This document shows positions 8,096 to 17,402 of a stretch of 64,000 nucleotides of DNA, piece by piece (within the stretch, counting starts at the first letter, position 1; every line of letters starts with the position of its first letter). The stretch lies in NCBI RefSeq assembly GCF_005503535.1, contig NZ_SCNN01000016.1:1-64000 (forward strand). Direction: 5' to 3'. Below the pieces are notes generated by a model, which saw nothing but the letters and a program-made list of their open reading frames with translations, was not told the origin of the DNA and ran no database searches. Source of the DNA: Mesorhizobium comanense (GTDB lineage: Bacteria; Pseudomonadota; Alphaproteobacteria; Rhizobiales; Rhizobiaceae). The position numbers were made by a program, and so were the translations under genes.

Positions 8096-9187
8096 TCAGG
8101 TTTCGTGCCTCTTCAACCATCGCAGCACGAGCGCTTCCTCCTCATCGAGACCCTCGATGGACCGCTTGCGCTTGTTGGCCTCGGCCATTTCGGCAAGCAA
8201 CCGTCCCTGTGACCAGGCCTCGAGCACCAGCGGGTGGATATAGCATTTTCGGCAGACCGCACGTGTATTGCCCAGGCGTTCGGCGACCTTGTCGATGACG
8301 CTGTTCATCACCCGCTTTTGCTGTGCCTGGCTCTCCGGCAGTTCGGTTTGTGCAAACAGCGAGGCGGCATGGATTGTCCCGCCCCACGTGCGGAAATGCT
8401 TGGAACTGAAGGCATCACCAACGGCGTCCCGGATGTAGCCGTTGACGTCTTCGGAGCGGATCGGGCGCCTGGCGTCGTCCTCATCGAGATACTGGAAGAG
8501 TTTCTGGCCCGGCAGGTCCTGCGCGCCTCGAACGATCCCGGCAATGCGCCGGTCGACCAGCTTCAGTCTCCATTCCTTACCGGACTTGCCCCTGAAGGCG
8601 AAGCGCAGGCTCGCGCCCTTGATGTCGACATGGCGGTCCCGCAACGTCGTCAGGCCAAAACTCTTGTTATCGCGCGCATAGGCGGCGTTGCCGATGCGGA
8701 TCATCGTGTTGTCGAGCAGCCAGACGACCGCGGCGACGACGCGTTCCAGCGGCAGGCCGTGACGGCGCAGGTCGCCGTCGATCCGGGCCCGAAGGGCAGG
8801 CAGGCTTTCAGCGAAAGCGACGAGGCTCGAATATTTGGCGCCGTCTCGCTCTTCGGCCCATAGTGGATGATAGCGGTATTGCTTGCGTCCCCGCTGGTCC
8901 CTTCCCGTCGCCTGGATATGCCCGTCCGCATCGGGCGAAATCCATACATCCGTCCAGGCCGGCGGAATGACGATTGCCTCGATGCGCGCCCTGGCGCTGC
9001 CGGAAACCGCTTCCCCGTCGGCTCCCTTGTAGGAAAAGCCGTTGCCCGCCCTCAGCCGGCGGATACCGGGCTCGGCATCGCTCACATAGGCCAGTCTGGC
9101 TTGCCCGGCCGCAATCCGCGTACCGTTCCTCGGCATCGCGTCGGCGGTGGACGATCGGCTGTACGACGCGCCGGATTTCTGCAGCAT
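8096..9187 (-). CDS. Bacterial DNA topoisomerase IB (poxvirus/eukaryote-like)
   Basis: 363 residues from the ATG at 9187; an open frame extends upstream to 9553 but overlaps the next gene and lacks homology. The N-terminal domain holds the conserved IPPAWTDVWI. The catalytic domain holds the arginine/lysine region DNTMIRIGN and RLKLVDRRI, the segment SKHFRTWGGTIHAA, and the nucleophilic tyrosine at about residue 316 in CRKCYIHP. Such enzymes nick one strand and relax both positive and negative supercoils without ATP. Homologues occur sporadically in soil bacteria and are not essential. It is a single gene downstream of a glycosyltransferase on the same strand, with no evident operon logic. 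Confidence 0.92.
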   Translation of the reverse strand: MLQKSGASYSRSSTADAMPRNGTRIAAGQARLAYVSDAEPGIRRLRAGNGFSYKGADGEAVSGSARARIEAIVIPPAWTDVWISPDADGHIQATGRDQRGRKQYRYHPLWAEERDGAKYSSLVAFAESLPALRARIDGDLRRHGLPLERVVAAVVWLLDNTMIRIGNAAYARDNKSFGLTTLRDRHVDIKGASLRFAFRGKSGKEWRLKLVDRRIAGIVRGAQDLPGQKLFQYLDEDDARRPIRSEDVNGYIRDAVGDAFSSKHFRTWGGTIHAASLFAQTELPESQAQQKRVMNSVIDKVAERLGNTRAVCRKCYIHPLVLEAWSQGRLLAEMAEANKRKRSIEGLDEEEALVLRWLKRHET

Positions 9188-9291
9188 GACGGCTCCACGC
9201 AAAATGTCGGTAGATAAGCCGTTTGGCCGCCACAGGTTCCATGACCGGCGATGATGCGTCGCAATCCCGCCACCGAAAGATGGGATCGAAG

Positions 9292-10230
9292 CTAAAGGGC
9301 GCTTTGCAGTTCTATCTGTGTCGACGACAGCCGGCGCCGCACCGCGAGCTTGAGCCGGTAGCGCAGGCATCGCCAGGCCTCCGAGCGCCGCTTCGGCGCC
9401 GCCGATGCGACCGCCAGGAAGCGCGCGGCCATGTTCAGGTCGCCACGCGCATAGTGCACCCGCGCGATCTTGAGGGCGACAAGTCCCTCCCTGATCTTGA
9501 GCGACGGGACCGGGATGCCGCAGTCGGTAAGCGTGCGCAATGCCTGGCGCCACTCCAGGAAGCGTCGTACCGGATTGATCGCGAAACGGTCGTCGGAACG
9601 GGCCGGCGAAACCTCGTAGACCATGACGGGTTGTGGAATCATCGCCAGCGATGCCTTGCTCATCAGCCGGGCCCAGAACAGCGTGTCCTCGTCATAGGCA
9701 AGCCCCACCGGAAAACGCGTCTCGCCGATCAGGCGCCGGGATGCCAGCACGCTGCCCACCGCGACGGACCGTATGTCGCCTTTGACATAGGCGGAAGCGT
9801 TTGCGAGGGGCGAAGCCTGGTAGCCGTTCGGCACCTTTATCTGCCGATCTTCGCCGTTGACCCGCCGCCGGTAGGCGCCGACGATCATATCGGCTTGCGG
9901 CCGGCTCTCCGCCTGCCCCAGCAATGCACGCAATCCGCCGGGAAGATGCAGGTCGTCGGCGTCGATCAGGTACACCCAGGGGTAGAGCGCCTGCGCCAGC
10001 GCGACGTTGCGGGAACCGCCGGCGTCATGGCAATCGGCCGGCAATACCCGCAACGGCAGCGACAATTGCGACGCCGCCTTCTGTGCCACCGCCACCGTAT
10101 CGTCCGTCGACGCATCGTCGATCAGCAGGACTTCGCCGATGACCTCGGCCTCGCTGGCAAGAGAAGCCAGCGTCGTCGCGACTGTTGCCGCGGCATTGTA
10201 GGCAGGAATGACGACGCTGACCGCTTTCAA
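9292..10230 (-). CDS. Family 2 glycosyltransferase (GT-A fold)
   Basis: 312 residues beginning MKAVSVVIPAYNAA, the classic GT2 N-terminus, with IDDASTDDT at about 36-45, GGSRNVAL near 70 and the metal/nucleotide-sugar binding DXD in YLIDADDLHLPGG near 90. AYDEDTLFWARL near 170 matches the acceptor-side acidic region. No transmembrane helix is evident, so it is probably cytoplasmic or membrane-associated. Substrate and acceptor cannot be read from the sequence; surface polysaccharide or lipid glycosylation is likely. It is alone between topoisomerase IB and the transglutaminase operon. Confidence 0.88.
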   Translation of the reverse strand: MKAVSVVIPAYNAAATVATTLASLASEAEVIGEVLLIDDASTDDTVAVAQKAASQLSLPLRVLPADCHDAGGSRNVALAQALYPWVYLIDADDLHLPGGLRALLGQAESRPQADMIVGAYRRRVNGEDRQIKVPNGYQASPLANASAYVKGDIRSVAVGSVLASRRLIGETRFPVGLAYDEDTLFWARLMSKASLAMIPQPVMVYEVSPARSDDRFAINPVRRFLEWRQALRTLTDCGIPVPSLKIREGLVALKIARVHYARGDLNMAARFLAVASAAPKRRSEAWRCLRYRLKLAVRRRLSSTQIELQSAL

Positions 10231-10380
10231 TTACAAAACCCCGCGCCGACGCGCCTTTGCACTACAATGATTTTCCCCTCAAAACAGATACAGATTAGCG
10301 ACCGCTTCGATGTTTGAGAAGTCGCCTTCGTCCACTCAGAATTGCATTGAGGAATTGGGTCTCACGCGTTTGGCCCGCGC

Positions 10381-11265
10381 TCATGCCTTTTCGAGCGCGA
10401 CCGGAATGACGTCCACGGCCTGCTCGCCGACCTGCCCGCCCGTGGTCTTGAGCACGCCGACGATCGGCGCCACGTCGGAATAATCGCGGCCGAAGCCGAC
10501 GGTGATGTGGTCGTTGCTGGCCCGCATGCCGTTGGTCGGGTCGAATTCCTGCCAGCCGGCGTCGCGCCCGCACCATACCTTGACCCAGGCGTGCATGGCA
10601 TCGGCGCCCTCCAGCCGTGGCTTGCCCTTGGGCGGGATGGTGCGCAGGAAGCCGCTGACATAGCCGGCCGGAATGCCGAGCCCGCGCAAGCCGGCGATCA
10701 TGATGTGCGAAAAATCCTGGCATACGCCGCGTTTCAGCTTGAAGGCATCGCTTGCCCGGGTCCGCACCGTGGTCGCCTCGCCGTCATAGGTGAAATCGCG
10801 ATGGATTCGGTTGCAAAGAGCCATCGCGGTTCCCGCGGCCGAGTTGGCAATGCTGTCCCGCGTATAGCTGGTGATCGCGGCGTCGATGCCCGCGTGGGCG
10901 CTGGCGGACAGGAAATGGTGCGGCGAGGCAGGCGCCAAGGACCGCACCGCAGCCAGTTCCTGCCTGAGCCGGTCGAGATCGGGCGACACATCGAGGCCCG
11001 GCTCCGGCCGCGACACCGAAACGCGCGCACTCATCCTGATATCGAGCGCATCGTGGGCCTCGCGAAAGGCGATCGAGGTGACGTTGTTGCCGAAGAAATC
11101 GGAAAAGTCGGACCGTTCACTGGCCGCCGGCGAGAACGACAGCGAGGCGGCGATGACGCGCTGCACGCCCCCGATGGTCGGCGGCAGCACGTGCACCTGA
11201 TGGCGGCCGCCACCGGCAGCCGCAGCGTAGTCATAGTGAAGGTGAAGCCTGATGTCGTAGAGCAT
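10381..11265 (-). CDS. Transglutaminase-like cysteine protease-fold protein, stand-alone
   Basis: 294 residues. An N-terminal beta-rich domain starts MLYDIRLHLHYDY, typical of bacterial transglutaminase-like proteins. The papain-like core carries Cys182 (KRGVCQDFSH), His225 (DAMHAWVKV) and Asp242 (EFDPTNG), the expected catalytic triad. There is no signal peptide, so it is probably cytoplasmic. It is the third gene of an operon after the ATP-grasp/alpha-E gene (9-bp gap). Families with this arrangement were predicted from genome context to make, trim or cross-link small peptides or amide conjugates; this is not experimentally settled. Confidence 0.85.
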   Translation of the reverse strand: MLYDIRLHLHYDYAAAAGGGRHQVHVLPPTIGGVQRVIAASLSFSPAASERSDFSDFFGNNVTSIAFREAHDALDIRMSARVSVSRPEPGLDVSPDLDRLRQELAAVRSLAPASPHHFLSASAHAGIDAAITSYTRDSIANSAAGTAMALCNRIHRDFTYDGEATTVRTRASDAFKLKRGVCQDFSHIMIAGLRGLGIPAGYVSGFLRTIPPKGKPRLEGADAMHAWVKVWCGRDAGWQEFDPTNGMRASNDHITVGFGRDYSDVAPIVGVLKTTGGQVGEQAVDVIPVALEKA

Positions 11266-11274
11266 GCCGCGGCG

Positions 11275-13686
11275 TTATCCGAAATAGGCCTTGGCAAGGC
11301 TGTTGTAGAGGCCGCCGATCTCGCCGGCGAGATCGTTCAGCGCCGCAACCGTCATGTCCGCGGGCTCCTTGATGGCGATCGCGGTGTTCAGCTGCAGAAT
11401 CTCCTTGGCCGCCGGCGACATATGCCCTTCGCCACCGACCGAAGGCAACAGCCCGATCTCGGCTTTCAGCCTCTCCAGCTGGAACAGGATGGAGCGCGGA
11501 TTGAGCGGGTCGAGCGCCAGAAGGTCGATCACCGTGCGACGCCCGGCCTGTACCGGATACTGCCGGCGGTGGGTCATCACGCTGTCGCCGATCTCCAGCA
11601 TCATGTCGAGCGCGCCATCGGGAGCCTTGGAACTGGTCAGCCGGGCAAGCGTGCGGGCGATCTGGATGCCGCGCTCCAGCCGCCGGCCGATCTCGAGGAA
11701 GCGCCAGCCGGCGAAGCGGTACATGTTCTCGTGCAGCAGGCCGGAAAACCCGGCGAGCTTGCGCAGGATGACGGTCATGGCCCGGGTCGCGTCATCTCCC
11801 GGCGCCACCGTCGTCGCGAACTGATGAATGGTCTTCGACAGGTCCTTGAGCGCCAGCCAGCCGTCCGGCGAGAAACGGTCGCGGATCTGTCCGGCGCTGT
11901 AGACCGCGCTGTCCAGCGTGCCGATCAGCCCCGACGGGATCGCCGTCTCGACATCGATGCCGAACGGCTCGAGATAGTCCCTGATGTCGGCCAGAAGCGG
12001 CATGTCGGGGTCCGACGTTTCGGCGAGCCGCACATGATAGGCCCGCAGGATGCGCACCGTGTCTTCCGAACGTTCGATGTAGCGGCCGAGCCAGGTCAGG
12101 TTTTCCGCGGCGCGGCTGGGCAGGCTGCCCGGCCTGGTGCGGCTGAAGCTGTCCCCCTCCTGCGGCAGCAGCGTTTCGCGCTCGACAGGCCGGTCGCTGA
12201 CCACCCAAACGTCCGCCGCCTGGCCGCCGCGCTGCATGGCGATCGCGGTCGGGTCCAGCGAAAGGCCGACGCGGGCAAAGCCGCCCGGCATCACCGCCCA
12301 GCCATCGGGCGTGCGCGCCAGGTAGACGCGCAGGCTCGCCGGGCGGGGCTCCAGCCAGCCGCCGACGAAAACCGGCGTGGTGGAAAGCGTCACCGCCTCC
12401 TGGCCGACGAAGGCGCCGCCATCACGCTCGATGCGCGCCACCAGCTCCGCCCGTTCGCCGGCCGACAGTGTCGAGCCGAGCTTTGTCTGGCCGTCATCCT
12501 CGAAGGCGAGCCTGGTCGACAACGCCGGGCCGACCACCATGCGGTCTATATTGGCCAGCACATGGGCGCGTTCCGATTCCTGCCCGCACCACCATGTCGC
12601 GACGCTGGGCAGCTTGAGTTCCTCGCCCCACAATTCGCGGGCGATCCTGGGCAGGAAGGCGAGCAGCGCGCGGGTTTCCATCAGGCCCGACCCGAGCGCA
12701 TTGACGGTCCCGACCGCGCCCTGGCGGATGGCCTCGACCAGCCCCGGCGTGCCGATCTGCGAATCCGGGCGCAATTCGAGCGGGTCGGCGAAGGCGGCAT
12801 CGAGACGCCGCCACAGCACGCTGATAGGCATCAGGCCGGACACGGTGCGCACCATCAGCCTGCCGTCCGAAACGGTCAGATCCTCGCCTTCGAGCAGCAT
12901 GATGCCGAGGTAACGGGCGATATAGGCATGTTCGTAATAGGTTTCGTTGAGCGGTCCGGGCGTCAGGATGGCGACGCGGCCCTCGCTCTCCCTGGCCATG
13001 CCGATCAGCGCATCCCGGAACCGGCGGAAGAAGCCGGCCAGGCGATGCACATGCATCTCGCCATAGATGTCGGACAGCGCGCGTGTCGTGGCGACCCGGT
13101 TCTCCAGAGCGAATCCGGCGCCCGACGGTGCCTGTGTCCGGTCGCCGAGCACCCACCACTGGCCATCGGGCCCGCGACCGAGTTCGAAGGCGCAGAAATG
13201 CAGGAAATGACCGCTGGCGGGCCGGGTGCCAACCACGGGCCGAAGGTACTCGGGGCTTGCGGCGATCAGGCTGGCGGGCAGAACCCCCTTTTCGATCAGG
13301 CTGTTGGGCCCATGGATATCGGCGATGATCTGCTCGAACAGTTCGGCCCGCTGGACGAGGCCCTCGCTGATCGCCTGCCACTCGCCGTCCTCGATCAGCA
13401 GGGGAATATGCGCCAGAGGCCATTCGCGCTCATTGGCGCCAGCCTTGTCATAGACCCGGTAGTAGACACCGGCGTCACGCAGATACTGGTCGGCACGGGC
13501 AAAACGCTGGCCGAGCTTCTCGGCGCCGAGATCGTCAAGAGCCTCTATGAAACGCTTCCAGACGGGGCGTGGATTGCCTGATGCGTCGACCATCTCGTCG
13601 ACGGCGCCGTCGATCGGCTGGTAGTGCTCCAGCAGGCTGTGGCGCTGCGGCTTGCCGCGTACCCTTTTGTGATTCCCCTTTGCCAT
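11275..13686 (-). CDS. Circularly permuted ATP-grasp / alpha-E domain fusion protein
   Basis: 803 residues. The N-terminal half (about 20-480) is the circularly permuted ATP-grasp type (DUF404/DUF407), with blocks VVGTRPASGHFLHFCAFELG, LTPGPLNETYYEHAYIAR, EGEDLTVSDG and GSGLMETRALLAFLP. The C-terminal half from about residue 505 (PSRAAENLTWLGRYIERSED) is the alpha-E domain (DUF403), a helical module. Many bacteria encode these as two proteins; here they are fused. ATP-grasp enzymes join a carboxylate to an amine through an acyl phosphate, so a peptide or amide ligase is the expected activity. It lies 6 bp after the DUF2126 gene and 9 bp before the small transglutaminase, so all three are co-transcribed. 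Confidence 0.88.
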   Translation of the reverse strand: MAKGNHKRVRGKPQRHSLLEHYQPIDGAVDEMVDASGNPRPVWKRFIEALDDLGAEKLGQRFARADQYLRDAGVYYRVYDKAGANEREWPLAHIPLLIEDGEWQAISEGLVQRAELFEQIIADIHGPNSLIEKGVLPASLIAASPEYLRPVVGTRPASGHFLHFCAFELGRGPDGQWWVLGDRTQAPSGAGFALENRVATTRALSDIYGEMHVHRLAGFFRRFRDALIGMARESEGRVAILTPGPLNETYYEHAYIARYLGIMLLEGEDLTVSDGRLMVRTVSGLMPISVLWRRLDAAFADPLELRPDSQIGTPGLVEAIRQGAVGTVNALGSGLMETRALLAFLPRIARELWGEELKLPSVATWWCGQESERAHVLANIDRMVVGPALSTRLAFEDDGQTKLGSTLSAGERAELVARIERDGGAFVGQEAVTLSTTPVFVGGWLEPRPASLRVYLARTPDGWAVMPGGFARVGLSLDPTAIAMQRGGQAADVWVVSDRPVERETLLPQEGDSFSRTRPGSLPSRAAENLTWLGRYIERSEDTVRILRAYHVRLAETSDPDMPLLADIRDYLEPFGIDVETAIPSGLIGTLDSAVYSAGQIRDRFSPDGWLALKDLSKTIHQFATTVAPGDDATRAMTVILRKLAGFSGLLHENMYRFAGWRFLEIGRRLERGIQIARTLARLTSSKAPDGALDMMLEIGDSVMTHRRQYPVQAGRRTVIDLLALDPLNPRSILFQLERLKAEIGLLPSVGGEGHMSPAAKEILQLNTAIAIKEPADMTVAALNDLAGEIGGLYNSLAKAYFG

Positions 13687-13692
13687 GGCCGA

Positions 13693-16600
13693 TCACAGTC
13701 TTGGCGGGCGCCGAAGGTCAAGGGTCATCGGGAAATCTTCCGACGGCTGTTCCTCGCGCAACACATAGCCCGATGGCGTATGGCCGCGCGGTTCGAAGCG
13801 GGCAAGGCGCCGAGCCTCCGCCTCGTTGCCGTTGACCGGAAAAGTGTCGTAGTTGCGTCCGCCGGGGTGCGCGACGTGGTAGACGCAGCCGCCCACCGCC
13901 CGGCCGGACCAGCGGTCATAGATATCGAACACCAGCGGCGTGTTGACCGGCAGCGCCGGATGCAGGCCCGATGCCGGCTGCCAGGCCTTGAAACGCACAC
14001 CGGCCACCGCGACCTCTCTGTTATCCGTGACCTTCATCGGCACGATGCGGCCGTTGCAGACTATGGCATGGCGCTCCGGGTTGAGGCCTTCGGTCTTGAC
14101 CTGCAACCGCTCGACCGAGGAATCGACGAAGCGCACGGTACCGCCGATCGCGCCCTGTTCGCCCATGACATGCCAGGGCTCCAGCGCTTGCCGGAGTTCC
14201 AGCTTGATGCCGGCATGCTGAACTTCACCGCAGAAGGGAAAGCGGAATTCGAGCTGGGCGTCGAACCATTCGGGGCGAAACTCAAAACCGTTCAGCTTGA
14301 GATCATCGAGCACGTCGAGGAAATCGGCCCAGACATGGTGCGGCAGCATGAACCGGTCATGCAGCGACGTGCCCCAGCGCACAAAACGGCCATCGAGCGG
14401 GTTCTTCCAGGCGCGGGCGATGATGGCGCGCACCAGCAATTGCTGCGCGAGTGACATGCGCGCATTGGGCGGCATCTCGAAGCCGCGGAACTCGACCAGG
14501 CCGAGCCGCCCGGTCGGGCCGTCCGGGGAAAACAGCTTGTCGATGCAGATTTCCGATCGGTGCGTATTGCCGGTCACGTCGGTCAAGAGATTGCGGAACA
14601 GCCGGTCGACCAGCCAAGGCAATGGTGCATTGCCCTGGTCCGGGTGCGGCACCTGCGCCATCGCGATTTCGAGCTCGTAGAGCGAATCGTGGCGCGCCTC
14701 GTCGAAGCGCGGCGCCTGGCTGGTGGGACCGATGAACAGGCCCGAGAACAGGTAGGACAGCGAGGGATGCCGTTGCCATTGCAGCACCAGGCTCTTCAAA
14801 AGGTCCGGCCGGCGCAGAAACGGGCTGTCATTGGGAGTCGCGCCACCCACGACGACATGGTTGCCGCCGCCGGTGCCGGTGTGGCGGCCGTCGATCATGA
14901 ACTTGTCGGCGCCGAGCCGGGTCAGCCGCGCTTCCTCGTAGATCGCGCTGGTCGTTGCCACACAATCCTGCCAGTTGGAAGCCGGATGAATGTTGACCTC
15001 GATGACGCCGGGATCAGGCGCGACACGGATGACGTTGAGGCGCGGATCGTGCGGCGGGCCGTAGCCCTCGATATGCACAGGCAAGCCGATTGCCTTTGCC
15101 GCGTTCTCCGCCGCCGCAACGAGTTCAAGATAGTCTTCCAACCCCTCGACCGGCGGCATGAACACACAGAGCCGCCCGTCGCGCGGCTCCACCGAAAGTG
15201 CGGTGCGCACCGCACCGCCGATCTCGGTGATCTCCTGTTCCACCCGGTCCTGCTGCGCGGTCGCGGCCGTAAACGAGGCCGCTTGCTGGCGGTGCGCCAT
15301 TTCGTCGGCGCCATCCGGTTCGGTCGCAGTCGCGGCAGGTAAAATCGCTTCGCGTGCGGGCAGCGACCCGCGCGACAGCGACGGATCGACCGGCACGATG
15401 TAGGGAAACTGCGCTGGCGGCACGTAAGGCAACGTACCCAGAGGCAGACGATAGCCGACCGGTGAATCGCCCGGCACCAGGAACAGACGCCCGCGCCGCG
15501 TCTTCCACTTTTCCGACCGCCAGCGCGGGCCGGAAGCCTGGCTGTTCCAGCGCTGCACCGGCAACACATAGCCGGATGGCTTGGTCAGCCCGCGTTCGAA
15601 CACGCGCGCCATGCGGCTGCGCTCTTCGGGGTCTTCGAGCTTGGAGTTGGACGGATCGACATTCTCCGGCAGCTTGCCTTCCTTGAGCAGCCATTCGGCC
15701 GGATCCTCATAGGCTTCGCTGACCATGGTCTTTTCGATACCGAGCTCGCCGGCGATCGCGGTGAGCAGGCTTTCGGCCTGCTTGGGGCCGATATCGGCCG
15801 AGCTCTTTTCGCGAGCGATCAGCGACGGATCGCTCCACACCGGCTGGCCGTCGGTGCGCCAGTAGAGCGAGAAGGTCCAGCGCGGCAGGCTTTCGCCGGG
15901 GTACCATTTGCCCTGGCCGTAGTGAAGGAAGCCGCCGGGCGCGAAACGCTCGCGCAGCCGCCGGATCAGTGCATCGGCCTTCTCGCGCTTGGTCGGCCCG
16001 ACGGCGGCGGTGTTCCACTCTGCGGACTCGAAATCGTCGATCGACACGAAGGTCGGTTCCCCGCCCATGGTCAGCCGGACGTCGCCAGCCGCCAACGCCG
16101 CATCGACCTTGTTGCCGAGCGCGTCGAGCGCCTGCCAGCTTTCATCCGAGAAAGGCTTGGTGATGCGCGGATGCTCGGCGATGCGGTCGACCCGCATGTC
16201 GAAGCCGAAATCGACATTGGCGAAGCTCGCCATGCCCGAGATCGGGGCCGCATTGCGGAAATGCGGCGTGGCGGCGAGTGGCACATGGCTTTCGCCGGTC
16301 AGCAGGCCGGAAGTCGGATCGAAGCCGATCCAGCCGGCGCCGGGGATATAGACCTCACACCAGGCATGCAGGTCGGTGAAGTCGACCGAAGTGCCGGCCG
16401 GCCCGTCGAGCGAAACAAGGTCCGGCTTGAGCTGGATCAGATAGCCGGACACAAAGCGCGCCGCGATCCCGAGATTGCGCAGGATCTGCACCAGGAGCCA
16501 GCTCGAATCCCGGCACGATCCCTTGCCCGCCGCCAGCGTCTCCTCCGGCGAGAACACACCGGTCTCCATGCGAACGATATAGGCGATCTCGCGCTGCAGC

Positions 16601-17052
16601 CGGGCGTTGAGTTCGACGAGGAAATTGACCGTATTCTTCGGGCTGCGGTCGATTGTTTTCAGAAAAGCCTGGAGCAACGGCCCCGCCGGCTCCGGTGTCC
16701 GGTAGATGGCGAGATCGTCCCGGATCTCCTGCGGATAGTCGAATGGAAAAGTCTCGGCCGTCTCCTCGACGAAGAAATCGAACGGATTGTAGACCGTCAT
16801 GTCGGCGACGAGGTCGACCTCGATCTTCAATTCCGTCACCGGTTCCGGAAAGACGAAGCGGGCGAGGAAATTGCCGTAGGGATCCTGCTGCAGATTGACG
16901 AAGTGGTTGGCCGGTTCAACCTTGAGCGAATGGCTGAGCACCTTGGTGCGGGAATGCGGCGCCGGCTGCAGCCTGATGATCTGAGGGCCGAGAACCACCG
17001 GCCGGTCATATTTGTAATGGGTCAGGTGGTAGACGGCTGCCAGAATTGCCAT
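13693..17052 (-). CDS. Transglutaminase fused to DUF2126 (predicted amidoligase)
   Basis: 1119 residues. The N-terminal ~290 residues form a transglutaminase-like domain: an early beta domain (YHLTHYKYDRPVVLGPQIIRL), catalytic Cys in GKGSCRDSSW, His in DLHAWCEVY and Asp in GFDPTSGL. The remaining ~800 residues are DUF2126, starting near LTMGGEPTFVSIDD, with DGRHTGTGGGNHVV and FRGFEMPPN. By distant comparison DUF2126 has been placed with glutamine-synthetase-like COOH-NH2 ligases. It is the first gene of the three-gene operon and no export signal is seen. The pairing of amide-forming and amide-cleaving/transferring domains suggests synthesis and processing of a peptide-like product; the product is unknown. 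Confidence 0.88.
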   Translation of the reverse strand: MAILAAVYHLTHYKYDRPVVLGPQIIRLQPAPHSRTKVLSHSLKVEPANHFVNLQQDPYGNFLARFVFPEPVTELKIEVDLVADMTVYNPFDFFVEETAETFPFDYPQEIRDDLAIYRTPEPAGPLLQAFLKTIDRSPKNTVNFLVELNARLQREIAYIVRMETGVFSPEETLAAGKGSCRDSSWLLVQILRNLGIAARFVSGYLIQLKPDLVSLDGPAGTSVDFTDLHAWCEVYIPGAGWIGFDPTSGLLTGESHVPLAATPHFRNAAPISGMASFANVDFGFDMRVDRIAEHPRITKPFSDESWQALDALGNKVDAALAAGDVRLTMGGEPTFVSIDDFESAEWNTAAVGPTKREKADALIRRLRERFAPGGFLHYGQGKWYPGESLPRWTFSLYWRTDGQPVWSDPSLIAREKSSADIGPKQAESLLTAIAGELGIEKTMVSEAYEDPAEWLLKEGKLPENVDPSNSKLEDPEERSRMARVFERGLTKPSGYVLPVQRWNSQASGPRWRSEKWKTRRGRLFLVPGDSPVGYRLPLGTLPYVPPAQFPYIVPVDPSLSRGSLPAREAILPAATATEPDGADEMAHRQQAASFTAATAQQDRVEQEITEIGGAVRTALSVEPRDGRLCVFMPPVEGLEDYLELVAAAENAAKAIGLPVHIEGYGPPHDPRLNVIRVAPDPGVIEVNIHPASNWQDCVATTSAIYEEARLTRLGADKFMIDGRHTGTGGGNHVVVGGATPNDSPFLRRPDLLKSLVLQWQRHPSLSYLFSGLFIGPTSQAPRFDEARHDSLYELEIAMAQVPHPDQGNAPLPWLVDRLFRNLLTDVTGNTHRSEICIDKLFSPDGPTGRLGLVEFRGFEMPPNARMSLAQQLLVRAIIARAWKNPLDGRFVRWGTSLHDRFMLPHHVWADFLDVLDDLKLNGFEFRPEWFDAQLEFRFPFCGEVQHAGIKLELRQALEPWHVMGEQGAIGGTVRFVDSSVERLQVKTEGLNPERHAIVCNGRIVPMKVTDNREVAVAGVRFKAWQPASGLHPALPVNTPLVFDIYDRWSGRAVGGCVYHVAHPGGRNYDTFPVNGNEAEARRLARFEPRGHTPSGYVLREEQPSEDFPMTLDLRRPPRL

Positions 17053-17190
17053 GGGACCCCGGGGATCGGCGTTTCAAACGAACGCTAGACCCTGCCACAG
17101 ATGACGGCCGATCTCCAAGCGGATGTTGCGGTGCACCCAATCGAACGCCTTGTTTCATCTACCATGCCTTCAATACCCCGAGCAGGTCGA

Positions 17191-17334
17191 CCCCCACTCC
17201 GTCTCGGCTTCGCCGAGCCACCTCTCCCCCGATCGACGGGGTAGAGGAAGGGCGCGAACCTATTTCAGCTGGCTTCTTTCCTCTCCCTCCGGAGGGGGGA
17301 GAGGTGGCTCGGCGAAGCCGAGACGGAGTGGGGG
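17191..17334. repeat. Intergenic palindromic element with perfect 40-bp inverted arms
   Basis: The left arm 17191-17230 (begins CCCCCACTCC, ends CCTCTCCCCC) is matched without mismatch by the right arm 17295-17334 in reverse complement, leaving a 64-bp loop. Each arm contains a smaller palindrome, CTCGGCTTCGCCGAG. The gene-free stretch 17053-17402 contains this element and nothing else recognised. Elements of this look are typical of dispersed intergenic repeats of rhizobial genomes. Its position downstream of gcdH and before the DUF2126 gene, both read leftward, also lets it act as a transcript-end hairpin. Copy number elsewhere cannot be seen from the window. Confidence 0.8.
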
Positions 17335-17402
17335 AAGGCGGTCCTCAATCGCGAAGCCGCGCATATTGCCTGCATGGCATTGCATGGATGGCGCTGCCCG
17401 GC

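Noticed and set aside
10507..13581. Open frame of 1024 codons on the plus strand opposite the transglutaminase and ATP-grasp genes
   Set aside because: Antisense shadow of genes with intact catalytic motifs; composition is biased and no domain is seen.
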